Position numbers and translations under genes: made by a program
In this document: piece by piece, positions 24,759-33,609 of the stretch
How positions within the stretch are numbered: the first letter of the stretch is position 1
How the letters are laid out: each line of letters starts with the position of its first letter
NCBI GenBank assembly: GCA_017525805.1
Contig: JAFXSH010000179.1
Coordinates: 1 to 64,000, forward strand
Source of the DNA: Clostridia bacterium
GTDB taxonomy: Bacteria; Bacillota_A; Clostridia; Christensenellales; Aristaeellaceae
DNA: 64,000 nucleotides
Direction of reading: 5' to 3'
Notes under the pieces: model-generated
What the model was told of the DNA's origin: nothing
Seen by the model: only the letters and a program-made list of their open reading frames with translations
Databases searched by the model: none

Positions 24759-25142
24759 ATGAAGAAGATCATTTCTCTGATTCTGGCCGTTCTGCTTCTC
24801 GCATCCACCATGATGATGGTTCCCGCTTTGGCGGAAAACGCTTTGTCCGGCGGCTGGACGCCCGCAGGAGACCCCGCCATCACGGAGGAAATCCGCGCCC
24901 TGTTCGATCAGGCCATGGAGGGCCTCCTGGGCGTGGATTACGTGCCGGTGGCCTATCTCGGTTCCCAGGTCGTGGCCGGAACGAATCACGCCATCCTCTG
25001 CCAGGCCACGGTGGTGTATCCCGGCGCCCAGCCCAAGTGGACCATCGTTTATCTGTATGAGGACCTGACGGGCCATGCGGAGATTTTGAGCATCGCCGAT
25101 TTCGATTTTGGCGGCCTGTGCACTTACGGGGCGGAAGAATAA
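24759..25142 (+). CDS. Secreted stefin/cystatin-like protein
   Basis: 127 residues: signal peptide 1-25 (cut after VPALA) and a mature domain of about 100. Residues 70-76 read QVVAGTN, the first hairpin loop of cystatins (QxVxG). The mature N-terminus has a Gly-Gly (31-32) followed by a helix rich in ITEEI...LFDQA, the order found in animal stefins. Cystatins wedge these elements into papain-type cysteine proteases, so a secreted protease inhibitor is inferred. The similarity is judged by eye. The gene is free-standing with its own promoter and terminator. Confidence 0.7.
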   Translation: MKKIISLILAVLLLASTMMMVPALAENALSGGWTPAGDPAITEEIRALFDQAMEGLLGVDYVPVAYLGSQVVAGTNHAILCQATVVYPGAQPKWTIVYLYEDLTGHAEILSIADFDFGGLCTYGAEE

Positions 25143-25160
25143 CCGAATGGCAAAAACAGA

Positions 25161-25192
25161 GCCGGGGAGCGCGATTGCTTCCCGGCCTTTTG
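25161..25192 (+). terminator. Terminator of the stefin-like gene
   Basis: GCCGGGGAGC/GCTTCCCGGC stem with one G-T pair, then CTTTTG. Confidence 0.7.
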
Positions 25193-25220
25193 AATACATT
25201 TTGTTCCCTGTGACCGGCGG

Positions 25221-25715
25221 TTACGCCTTCATCTTCCTCAAGCGCTTATTTTCGTACATGATCTTATCGGCGCGGCGCACCGTATCGATCACGGCGGGGT
25301 CGGTCTTGGAAGCGTCCTCCGCCGAAATACCGGCATTGTCCAGCGCGGTATAAATATAATAGGTTTCCGTGCCCATGGGGAGGTTGGGGTACAGCATGGA
25401 TTCCGTGCGCTCCGCCATATAGGATACGTCGCTCATCAGGTCGATTTCACCTTGGGCCAGCATCTGAATCAGCTCCGACCAAGTGCCCTCCACGTACTCA
25501 TAGCGCCAGCCGGTATAGGCGGCGATCTTGCGCTGATACTCGTAGGCGTAGCCGGACCGGCGCCCCAATTCATCCGTGATATTGAACGGCGATTCGTACC
25601 AGCCTACGCGCACGGTCTTTTCCCCGTCCTGCGCCAAAGCGGGCGTCAGGGCCGCCAGCCCAAGGATCAGGCACAGCAGCCGTTTGATAAAAACGCCCAC
25701 ATTGAAATTGTCCAT
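25221..25715 (-). pseudogene. Substrate-binding/GGDEF protein reduced to its two ends
   Basis: 164 residues: signal peptide, then the first lobe of a family-3 solute-binding domain (VRVGWYESPFNITDELGRRSGYAYEYQ). After residue about 135 it passes directly to IDTVRRADKIMYENKR, the last helix of a GGDEF domain. The second lobe, membrane segment and GGDEF core of the usual sensor-diguanylate cyclase are missing, but the frame is kept. The product could be exported yet could not bind ligand fully or make c-di-GMP. GAGGGG precedes the ATG. Confidence 0.7.
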
Positions 25716-25816
25716 CTTCCGTCCCCTCGTCTTTGGAAAATCATCCCCGCGCCCGAGGCCGTACTCCTTAGGCGTTCCGGCTTCCGTGCGTCAGGCCACA
25801 TATTTTCACAACGTAT

Positions 25817-25845
25817 ATTATAAGCCAATCATGGAAAAAAGGCAA
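25817..25845 (-). promoter_or_regulatory. Promoter of the truncated SBP gene
   Basis: TTGCCT (25845-25840), 17-nt spacer, TATAAT (25822-25817). Confidence 0.65.
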
Positions 25846-25856
25846 GGCGCTCTGTT

Positions 25857-27152
25857 TTACACCGTTTCCAGCCCCGTATCGCTTTCAACTACTTTTAAAA
25901 GTTCTTCCTGTTTCCCGTCCAGGGCGTTGATGTAGCTCAAATAAGTGTGCCCGCCGAACTCGCCCTTGAATTCGTAGCACAGTCTTTCGCCGCCGTCCGT
26001 GGGGATCAGGCACAGGCGGCTGGACTGCACGTTCAGGCGCTGGCCCACAAGCTGACGGGCTTCTTCCTCGGTGAGGGTGGGAACCAGCAGGCCCCTGGCG
26101 GCGTGGTTCTGCCAGTAGTTCCGGGCCTCGATGCCCACCACCTGGGCGGTGTCCATGCGAAGCTGCACCTTGATCAGATCGGGGTACAGCAGGGTATCGC
26201 CCTGGGAGGCGGCGAAGGAGATCACAGTCACGCCCTGATATACCTGAAAATAGGTGGGCTTCATGCCCGAAAAACCCTTGGCCTCCAAGAACAGCAGGGC
26301 GTTTTCCCGGCATTCCTCCACGCTCTTTTCCACGGGGAAGTCCGCCGCGTCCGGGGCCATCCACAGGATCTTGCCGCCCTGCTGGGTCACGGCGGCCTGG
26401 AGCGTCACATCGCCCAATTCCAGCGTCACACCCCAGCAGGGGATACTTCCGCCCATGCTGACCCCGGCGCTGGCCCGCTTTACCCGATCGCCCACAAAAT
26501 CCCGGGCAATGGCGATGGCTTCCTCCTGGGACACCACCTTTGTGCCCAAGGCCAAGGCTTGGCCGGTCTGCCGGGCGTCGGAAAAGGGGCCGTCGTAAAT
26601 CAGGGTGGGGTAGCTCACCGCGCTGTCATAGGCGGCTGTTTCCGGTTCGCTGCCCTCGGGATAAAAGGCCGCTTTCCCGATCTGCGCCTCCCGCGTCAGG
26701 GCGTCCCGGCTTTGGGTCAGGGCGGAAGCGTATTCCTGGCAGGCGGACAAAAGGCTTTCCAGCCTCGCCGCGTCCTCTTGGGTGATTTTTCCCGTCAGGA
26801 GCAGCGTACCGCTGTAATCCGCCGCCTGATTGGCAAATTTCATGGCCCGCTGGGTGGCGGTGTGGGACAGGGGCAGCAGCGACAGACTGCGCTGCACCTG
26901 TGCCGCCCCGGCGCTCACCTGGTTCAGGTACTGGTTCTCCGCCCCGTCCTCCTGGGACAGCAGCGCCTTGCCTAAGGCCAGTTCCATATCCTCCATCTGC
27001 CGCAGGGCGGAGAGCACCGCCCCGTCGTATACCTCCCGCAGCCGGGCCGCGTACCCGTCCCGCTCGCTTTTGAACCGGAAGGCCAGCCCCGATACCGCCG
27101 CCAGCGCCAGCAGCAGCGCGAACATACTCAAGGGAAAACGGCTTTTTTTCAT
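25857..27152 (-). CDS. ypeB: Germination protein YpeB
   Basis: 431 residues with an N-terminal membrane anchor (FALLLALAAVSGLAF), a helical region and C-terminal PepSY-like repeats (VVSQEEAIAIARDFVG; LTEEEARQLVGQRLN). YpeB is required for SleB assembly and stability in the spore. The ATG at 27152 has GAGGTG 6 nt upstream. Normally sleB and ypeB are adjacent; here a 400-bp repeat lies between. Confidence 0.9.
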   Translation of the reverse strand: MKKSRFPLSMFALLLALAAVSGLAFRFKSERDGYAARLREVYDGAVLSALRQMEDMELALGKALLSQEDGAENQYLNQVSAGAAQVQRSLSLLPLSHTATQRAMKFANQAADYSGTLLLTGKITQEDAARLESLLSACQEYASALTQSRDALTREAQIGKAAFYPEGSEPETAAYDSAVSYPTLIYDGPFSDARQTGQALALGTKVVSQEEAIAIARDFVGDRVKRASAGVSMGGSIPCWGVTLELGDVTLQAAVTQQGGKILWMAPDAADFPVEKSVEECRENALLFLEAKGFSGMKPTYFQVYQGVTVISFAASQGDTLLYPDLIKVQLRMDTAQVVGIEARNYWQNHAARGLLVPTLTEEEARQLVGQRLNVQSSRLCLIPTDGGERLCYEFKGEFGGHTYLSYINALDGKQEELLKVVESDTGLETV

Positions 27153-27186
27153 AGGATGCACCTCAATTGTTCAGATTCAATGTTTA

Positions 27187-27586
27187 CGAAGCAGGGGGCT
27201 TCTTCAGCCCCCTAAACCCCTGAACCAGGAGCCTTCGGCCCCTGGACCCCACTAAGCGAAGTCGGTTGGTTGGGAAGAATAGATATCTTCCGCCTGCTGC
27301 GCTGGGGATTACGAAAGATAGAGGACTTCTGGCCCACGAAAGCCGGGAAAATCCCCAGGGGAAAGCTCGCTTTCCCTGGAGATTATTCCCAGGCTTTCCC
27401 CGGATGCCTTGCATCCGGGCAGGCGGCTTTCAGCCGCCGGGCCAGAAGTGCAACGGCGCCAAATTTGGCCGTTTTCTATAAGCAACAGCGAAAATTTGCT
27501 TTTTCGTCGTGTCAAGCAGCTTCCGCGGGTGAAGGGTCCAGGGAGATCATCTCCCTGGCGCAGGGTTTGGGGCCGCGGAGGCCCCA
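27187..27586 (-). repeat. Large multi-hairpin repeat, copy C
   Basis: Inverted orientation relative to copies B, D and E. The core at 27326-27448 is closed by CTTCTGGCCC/GGGCCAGAAG. In element orientation it has the hairpin GGCGGC-TGAAA-GCCGCC, where copies B and E have GGCCGC and GCGGCC, a paired change. End modules: GGGGGCTTCTTCAGCCCCC at the ypeB side and TCCAGGGAGA...TCTCCCTGG plus GGGGCCGCGGAGGCCCC at the sleB side. It has no terminal GGACAC repeat. It fills nearly the whole sleB-ypeB gap. Confidence 0.88.
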
Positions 27587-27591
27587 GCGTT

Positions 27592-28248
27592 CTATACCGC
27601 GAAGCTGTGCGCCCCGATGCTCAATCTTACCTCCCGGCTCCAGATCCAGGCGCTGGTGGCGGTGGCGGGGTTGTAATAATACACGCAGCCGCCGGTGGGG
27701 TCCCAGCCGTTCATGGCATCCCGGGCGGCCCGAAGGGAATCGTTATCCGGGGCCAGGTTGATTTGGCCGTCCGCCACGCAGTCGAAAGCCCCGGCCTGGT
27801 AAATCACCCCGCTGATGGTATTGGGGAAGGAAGCGGAGCGCACCCGGTTCAGCACCACAGCCGCCACCGCCACCTTGCCCACGTAGGGCTCGCCCCGGGC
27901 CTCGGCGTGCACCAGCCGGGCCAGGGTGTAGATTTCGCTGTCGGTGGAGCTGGCTGTCGCCGTACCGCCGCTGTTCAAGGTAATGCCTAAGGCTGCCGCC
28001 GTGGCCGGGCCCACCACGCCGTCCGCTTTCAGCCCGTTTTTCCGCTGGAACCACAAAACCGCTTCATAGGTGGCCTGGCCGTAAATGCCGTCCGCCGGGG
28101 CGTCCATGTAGCCATATTGCCGCAGGCGCTGCTGAATCTTCGTCACGTCCGCGCCCCGGTCGCCCCAGGCCACCGCAGCCTGGCCCGCCCCGGTCCATAT
28201 CATCAGGCAAATCAGCGCAAGCAAAAGCGCCGCCCGTTTCCGTTTCAT
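27592..28248 (-). CDS. sleB: Spore cortex-lytic enzyme SleB
   Basis: 218 residues: signal peptide, a peptidoglycan-binding domain (KIQQRLRQYGYMDAPADGIYG...VVGPATAAALG) and a C-terminal hydrolase domain with catalytic Glu in VHAEARGEPYVGK. It is a lytic transglycosylase acting on muramic-lactam cortex during germination. The ATG at 28248 with AAAGGG upstream is preferred over a GTG three codons earlier. Confidence 0.92.
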   Translation of the reverse strand: MKRKRAALLLALICLMIWTGAGQAAVAWGDRGADVTKIQQRLRQYGYMDAPADGIYGQATYEAVLWFQRKNGLKADGVVGPATAAALGITLNSGGTATASSTDSEIYTLARLVHAEARGEPYVGKVAVAAVVLNRVRSASFPNTISGVIYQAGAFDCVADGQINLAPDNDSLRAARDAMNGWDPTGGCVYYYNPATATSAWIWSREVRLSIGAHSFAV

Positions 28249-28336
28249 CGTAATCACGCCCTTTCCGGGTCTATTGTGCGCAAAAAGAGAGAAAAAAAAC
28301 GTCGTTTATGCACAATGTTTCTTTTTTGTTTTGCTC

Positions 28337-28364
28337 TTGTAATCATCTGGAAAAGCACTATAAT
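28337..28364 (+). promoter_or_regulatory. putP promoter with ATGCAT repeats downstream
   Basis: TTGTAA (28337-28342), 16-nt spacer, TATAAT (28359-28364). Just downstream, TATGCAT-TTT-ATGCAT (about 28372-28388) repeats a palindrome over the expected transcription start and may be an operator. Confidence 0.65.
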
Positions 28365-28410
28365 GAATAATATGCATTTTATGCATGTTATGCGAAAGGA
28401 TGGAGGAAGC

Positions 28411-29865
28411 ATGAACATTGAACTGATCGTATTCATCGTATACCTGATTTTTATGTTGGGGATCGGCGTATACTTTTTCCTGCGGATGCGCAGCGGCGGC
28501 GAAAAGGATTATTTCCTGGGCGGCCGGAAAATGGGGCCGTGGGTGTCCGCTCTGAGCGCCGGCGCGTCGGATATGAGCGCCTGGTCGCTGATGGGCCTGC
28601 CCGCGTCGGTTTACGCCTTAGGCATGGGGCAGACGTGGATCGCCATCGGCCTGGCCATCGGCTACGCGCTGAGCTGGATTTTGGAAGCGCCGCGCCTGCG
28701 CCGCTATTCCATCGCGGCCAAGGATTCCATCACCATTCCCCAGTACCTGACCAATCGTTTCCTGTCCAAGAGCAAGGCCGTGCAGGTGATCTGCGCCATC
28801 ATTTTCCTGGTGGCTTACACCATTTACGCGGCCAGCAGCATCAAAGCCTGCGGCACGCTGTTCAACACCGTTGTGGGCGTGGACGCCAACGTGGCCATGT
28901 ATTTAGCGGCCATCATCATCATTTCCTACACCTTCTTGGGCGGCTTTTCCGCCGTATCCTGGACGGACTTTTTCCAGGGCATGCTGATGCTGGCGGCCCT
29001 GCTGATCGCCCCCATTTTCGCGCTGACGCTGGTGGAGTCCGGTCAGGGCGCGTCCGGTATGGAAGAGGTAGGCGCGGGCTACTGGAAGCTGTTCACCAAC
29101 TGGCAGGACGTGATTTCCGGTTTGGGCTGGGGCCTTGGCTACTTCGGCATGCCCCATATCATCATCCGCTTCATGGCCGTGCGCTCAGATAAGGACATAA
29201 AAAAGAGCGCCGCCATCGGTATCTCCTGGACCGTGCTGATCCTCGGCTTCGCCGTCATCGCCGGTCTGATCGGCCGCATGTACCTGGGCGAAATCGAAGA
29301 TACCTCCACGGTGTTCATTCAGATGGTGCGCAAGATGTTCCCGCCGGTCATCAGCGGCGTGCTGCTGTCCGCCATCTTAGCGGCCTCTATGTCCACGGCG
29401 GACAGCCAGCTGCTTTCCAGCGCCTCCGCCTTTGCCAGCGACGTGTATAAACCCATCATCCGCAAGGGCAAGGCTGGCGACAAGGAAATGCTCTGGGCGG
29501 GGCGGCTGGTGGTGCTGGCCGTTGCCATCGTGGCGCTGCTGATCGCCTCCAATCCCGAAAGCGGCAGCATCATGAACCTGGTTTCCAACGCCTGGGGCGT
29601 GTTCGGCGCGGCCTTCGGCCCCGTGATCCTGCTCTCCCTGTTCTGGCGCAGGCTCACCTTCGGCGGCGCTGTGGCGGGCATCGTTACCGGCGCTGTGGTG
29701 GATATCCTCTGGCTGGCCTTCTTAAGCTCCACCGGCGTGTATGAGATCGTGCCCGGCTTCCTCTGCGGCCTGCTGGCTACCGTCGCGGTGTCCCTGATGG
29801 GCAGGGAACCCGGCGCGGAAGTGCTCAAGCTGTTCGACCGGGTGGCGTCCAAAGAAGAAATTTGA
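28411..29865 (+). CDS. putP: Sodium/proline symporter
   Basis: 484 residues, SSS family, about 13 membrane helices. Family segments: DYFLGGRKMGPWVSALSAGASDMSAWSL (Na+ and substrate site, helix 2) and ILAASMSTADSQLLSSAS (second Na+ site, helix 9). It imports proline with Na+. GGAGG lies just before the ATG; the frame is open further upstream but without initiation signals. Confidence 0.92.
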   Translation: MNIELIVFIVYLIFMLGIGVYFFLRMRSGGEKDYFLGGRKMGPWVSALSAGASDMSAWSLMGLPASVYALGMGQTWIAIGLAIGYALSWILEAPRLRRYSIAAKDSITIPQYLTNRFLSKSKAVQVICAIIFLVAYTIYAASSIKACGTLFNTVVGVDANVAMYLAAIIIISYTFLGGFSAVSWTDFFQGMLMLAALLIAPIFALTLVESGQGASGMEEVGAGYWKLFTNWQDVISGLGWGLGYFGMPHIIIRFMAVRSDKDIKKSAAIGISWTVLILGFAVIAGLIGRMYLGEIEDTSTVFIQMVRKMFPPVISGVLLSAILAASMSTADSQLLSSASAFASDVYKPIIRKGKAGDKEMLWAGRLVVLAVAIVALLIASNPESGSIMNLVSNAWGVFGAAFGPVILLSLFWRRLTFGGAVAGIVTGAVVDILWLAFLSSTGVYEIVPGFLCGLLATVAVSLMGREPGAEVLKLFDRVASKEEI

Positions 29866-29903
29866 CCTTCAAAACGCAAAGGATCTATATACATCCAACA
29901 ATG

Positions 29904-29930
29904 CCGCCGGGGTTTTCCGGCGGTTTTGCT
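29904..29930 (+). terminator. putP terminator
   Basis: CCGCCGG/CCGGCGG stem then TTTTG. Confidence 0.8.
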
Positions 29931-29983
29931 TTGCGGTTCGCTTGTCATGCAATAGGTTATTTCAGCAATCGCGGTTTGACGGG

Positions 29984-30030
29984 GAAGGGACCGGCGGGGC
30001 CGCGGAGGACCCAGTATATCCTCCTTCCCG
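29984..30030. repeat. Decayed solitary end module of the large repeat
   Basis: GGCGGGGCCGCGGAGGACCCAG resembles the GGGGCCGCGGAGGCCCC hairpin of copies C, D and E with one arm mutated. No core is present. The rest of 29931-30120 shows nothing I can support. Confidence 0.45.
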
Positions 30031-30123
30031 CCAATTTCCAATTTACTTGCGCAAAGCGCAGGGAATATGGATGGCTAATTTGTAAAGATATTTCAAATAT
30101 GTTACGTATTTATATCAAAAATC

Positions 30124-30152
30124 TTGACACAGTCACAGAATTGAAATAAAAT
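30124..30152 (+). promoter_or_regulatory. Promoter of the peptidoglycan-binding repeat protein
   Basis: TTGACA (30124-30129), 17-nt spacer, TAAAAT (30147-30152). Confidence 0.85.
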
Positions 30153-30236
30153 AGACTTGGAGCACTGTCTTCACTTTCTGTTTCAGAATGGATTCCGGCA
30201 CGTTTTTTTGCGCGCCGCTGTACGGAGGATCAAACC

Positions 30237-33194
30237 ATGCGTACTGTTTTTATTCGCCGCGTATGCGCTTTGCTGATTGCCGCCGCGCTGCTGCTGGGAG
30301 CGGTGCCTGTGCTGGGGGAAACCTATCCCCTCACGGCTTATACCACTACCGCCCTGCGCCTGCGCCAGCAGCCGAACAGCAGCGCCACCGTGCTGCTCAC
30401 CATTCCCGGCGGGGATATGGTGGTGATCACGGGAGAAAGCGGCAGTTATTATATTGCCGTTTACGAGGGCGTACAGGGTTATGCCCTGAAGCAGTACCTG
30501 AACGTGGTGGACGGGGGCGTGAGCCTGCCCGCCGTCACGCCCGCGCCCAAAACGGCGGCCTCCGCCTACACCCTGCTCTATTCCGGCAGTAAGGGGGACG
30601 CCGTGAAAGCGCTGCAAAGCGCCTTAAAAGAATTGGGCTTCTATACCAGTACAGTGGACGGCAGCTTCGGTTCCGGCACCCGCGACGCCGTGATTGCCTT
30701 TCAGAAAATGAACGGCCTCTCCCAGACCGGCACGGCGGACGATGCCACCCAGACCCTGCTGTTTGAAGGAAAGCCCAAGAACAGCAAGGGAACGGCGAAG
30801 ACGGTAAAAACAGTGTCGTATGTGGAGGGGGCGTCTATCGCCTCCGGCAGCCAGGGGGACGCGGTGGTCCGGCTGCAAAACCGGCTCAGGGAATTGGGCT
30901 ATTACACCGGCAGCGTGGACGGCATCGCTGGCAGCGGCACGGTGACAGCCATCAAAAATTTCCAGAAAAAGAACGGCCTCTCCCAGACCGGCACGGCGGA
31001 CGCCGCCACCCAGAACGCGCTGTACGCATCCACGGCGATCGCCGCCAACGCCACCGCCACCCCCAAGCCCACCGCGACGCCTACGCCCATACCCACCAAT
31101 CCCCCCGCGTCCGCGGAAGCCACTTTCCCCTTTACCACCTACACCACTTCCTCCGTGAACCTGCGCAAGGCCGCCTCCACTTCCTCCCAGCGCCTGACCA
31201 CCGTGCCCAAGGGCGCGGAGATCACCGTGCTGGCCATTTCCGGGGATTACCTGCATATCACCTATAAAAGCTATACCGGTTATATCGTTTCGGATTACGC
31301 CTATGTGCCCGCCCAGTACGCGCCCGGCACGGCCCTGTCCACGGACAGCGACGCCCAACAGCATTACGCCTACCTGCAAAACGGCAGCACGGGCAAAAAC
31401 GTGTCCCTGCTCCAGGAAGCGCTGAAAGAGTTAGGCTTCTATTCCGGCGAGCTGGACGGCAGCTTCGGGGCCAGCACCACGGCGGCAATGAAATCGTTCC
31501 AGAAAAAGAACGGCATCCGGCAGGACGGCGTCGCCTCCCCCGAGGTGCAGAAGCTGATCTTCGAGGAAAAGCCCGTGAACGTCAAGGGCAAAAAGGTCAG
31601 CGTGAGCATCCTGCCCAATTTCCCGGTGGAGGAATTCAGCGCCGGGGATAAGGGCTGGCAGGTGACTGAACTGCAAAACACCCTGAAATCCTTGGGCTAT
31701 TACACCGCCGAGCCCACTGGCGTGTACGACACCGCCACCCAGAACGCGGTGAAGAAATTCCAGAGCGCCCATCACCTGACCGTGGACGGCATCGCGGGCA
31801 AAAAAACCCTGCAATTGCTGAATTTGCTTGCCGCTACCGCCACCCCCGCCGCGGGGAAAACACCCGCTCCCACCGCCGCCGCAACGCCGCTGACGGCCCA
31901 GAATGTGGTGGTGATGAAGAACGGCACCAAGGGCGTCGAGGTGACCCGGCTGCAAAACCGGCTGATGGAGCTGGGCTATTATACCTGCACCGCAGACGGC
32001 GTGTATGACAGCGATGATATCGCTGCCGTGAAGGAATTCCAGCGGAAGAACGGCCTCACCGTGGACGGCGTGGCCGGGCTTGCCACCCAGCAGGCCCTGT
32101 ATTCCGCCTCCGCCGTCCCCGCCGCCACCGCCGCGCCTGTCGTATCGCCCACGCCCATCGTGGTCGCCACGGCCTATCCCACCCTGCAAACCCTGAAAAC
32201 CGGCAGCAGCGGCGAATTGGTTTCCGCTCTGCAGACCCGGCTGCAGGCCCTGGGCTACTATACCGGCGCGATCGACGGCCAGTACGGCGGCGGCACCGCC
32301 GAGGCCGTGAAGAAATTCCAGAAGAATAACGGTCTCACCGCCGACGGCGTGGCGGGAAGCGCCACATTGAATAAGCTCTACGTCAGCGGCACGGCGGTAT
32401 CCGCCGCCACCGCCACCCCCGCGCCGACAGCTACCCCCGCGCCTTCCGCCGCCGCCACCACCGTGGCCACTATCAACGCCAAGCTTCTGCAGCGGGGCGA
32501 TTCCGGATCGGCGGTAAAGGCTTTGCAGCAGCGCCTGGTGCAATTGGGTTATCTGGCCTCAGCGGACGGGATTTACGGGCCCAAGACCGTCAACGCCGTG
32601 TCGGCTTTCCAGAAGAATAACGGCCTGACGGCGGACGGCGTGGCGGGCGCCATGACCCTGAACCGCATAAGCTCATCCAGCGCTGTGCCTGCCTCCGGTA
32701 TCGCGGGCCTGCCCAGCACCAATACCAATCAAACTTCCACGAATACCAGCTTTGTCGCTCCCGCCGCGTCCCAGGTACAGTACGCCAACTGGTACAACGT
32801 GATCCGCCCCATTGCCCGCAGCATGCCCGACGTGGTGATCTATGACCCCGACAGCGGCTTGCACTTTAACCTGCATATGTTCTCCTTCGGCAAGCACGCC
32901 GATTCCGAAACCCCCACCGCCGCGGACACCGCCATCCTTAATCAGGTGGTGGGCGTGAACACCTGGACGCCCAAATATGTGTGGGTCGTCTTCCCCAACG
33001 GCCAGGTGTATATCGGTTCCATCCACAGCCACGGCCACGAGGTGGATCATACCCCCGGCAACGACCTGGAAGGCCATATCTGCCTCCACTTCCCCCGCGT
33101 CATGTCCGAGGCGGAGCAGACCGGCCCCTACGCCGTCAGCCACCAGAACGAAATCAACTGGGGCTGGGAGCTGACCCAGGCTATGGCGAAGTAA
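30237..33194 (+). CDS. Secreted protein with seven peptidoglycan-binding and two SH3 domains and an unusual His/Cys C-terminal domain
   Basis: 985 residues: signal peptide 1-27; SH3 about 28-92 and 296-358; peptidoglycan-binding type-1 domains at about 113-180, 200-265, 379-443, 467-530, 558-623, 652-717 and 749-812, joined by Pro/Thr/Ala linkers. The C-terminal domain (845-985) carries His930, His932, His934, Asp937, His938, His947, Cys949 and His951 in GSIHSHGHEVDHTP and GHICLHF. A His followed by a conserved Gly-x-x-Cys recalls L,D-transpeptidases, but the canonical SHGC is absent. It could be a metal site or a divergent cysteine enzyme. A cell-wall location is secure. GGAGG is 8 nt before the ATG. 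Confidence 0.85.
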   Translation: MRTVFIRRVCALLIAAALLLGAVPVLGETYPLTAYTTTALRLRQQPNSSATVLLTIPGGDMVVITGESGSYYIAVYEGVQGYALKQYLNVVDGGVSLPAVTPAPKTAASAYTLLYSGSKGDAVKALQSALKELGFYTSTVDGSFGSGTRDAVIAFQKMNGLSQTGTADDATQTLLFEGKPKNSKGTAKTVKTVSYVEGASIASGSQGDAVVRLQNRLRELGYYTGSVDGIAGSGTVTAIKNFQKKNGLSQTGTADAATQNALYASTAIAANATATPKPTATPTPIPTNPPASAEATFPFTTYTTSSVNLRKAASTSSQRLTTVPKGAEITVLAISGDYLHITYKSYTGYIVSDYAYVPAQYAPGTALSTDSDAQQHYAYLQNGSTGKNVSLLQEALKELGFYSGELDGSFGASTTAAMKSFQKKNGIRQDGVASPEVQKLIFEEKPVNVKGKKVSVSILPNFPVEEFSAGDKGWQVTELQNTLKSLGYYTAEPTGVYDTATQNAVKKFQSAHHLTVDGIAGKKTLQLLNLLAATATPAAGKTPAPTAAATPLTAQNVVVMKNGTKGVEVTRLQNRLMELGYYTCTADGVYDSDDIAAVKEFQRKNGLTVDGVAGLATQQALYSASAVPAATAAPVVSPTPIVVATAYPTLQTLKTGSSGELVSALQTRLQALGYYTGAIDGQYGGGTAEAVKKFQKNNGLTADGVAGSATLNKLYVSGTAVSAATATPAPTATPAPSAAATTVATINAKLLQRGDSGSAVKALQQRLVQLGYLASADGIYGPKTVNAVSAFQKNNGLTADGVAGAMTLNRISSSSAVPASGIAGLPSTNTNQTSTNTSFVAPAASQVQYANWYNVIRPIARSMPDVVIYDPDSGLHFNLHMFSFGKHADSETPTAADTAILNQVVGVNTWTPKYVWVVFPNGQVYIGSIHSHGHEVDHTPGNDLEGHICLHFPRVMSEAEQTGPYAVSHQNEINWGWELTQAMAK

Positions 33195-33206
33195 AACGGA
33201 GCATTC

Positions 33207-33588
33207 GCGGGGCTTTGCCCCGCATCCCACCAGGCGAATGATTCCCCTTGGCCCTCAATAGCGGATTTTTCTTGACCCGGCGAACAAACAGTTTTCCGCT
33301 GCTGCTTTGGAAGAAACGGCAACGATTGTCGCCACGATGCTTCTGGCCCGGCGGCTGAAAGCCGCCTGACCGGATGCTTTGCATCCGGTGAAAACCGAGG
33401 AATAATCCCCAGGGGAAAGCGAGCTTTCCCCCTGGGATTTTCCCGGTTTTTATAGGCCAGAAGCTCAAACTTTCGTATCTGCCAGCGACAGGCGGACGTT
33501 GTTTGTTCTTCCTATTAAGTTAATTCGCCTAATGGTGTCCAGAGGGGGAACCCTCTGGCGCGGGGTCTGGGGCCGCGGAGGCCCCAGG
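33207..33588 (+). repeat. Large multi-hairpin repeat, copy D
   Basis: Same orientation as copy B. It begins with GCGGGGC-TTT-GCCCCGC. The core is 33340-33463, with GGCGGC-TGAAA-GCCGCC, GGATGC-TTT-GCATCC and GGGGAAAGC-GA-GCTTTCCCC. The right module is CCAGAGGGGGAACCCTCTGG and GGGGCCGCGGAGGCCCC. It starts 13 nt after one gene and ends about 20 nt before the next. Confidence 0.88.
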
Positions 33589-33609
33589 ACTCTCCTTTGG
33601 GACTGTGTA

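Noticed and set aside
30237..33194. Prophage endolysin reading of the peptidoglycan-binding protein
   Set aside because: It has a signal peptide, its own chromosomal promoter and no phage genes nearby.
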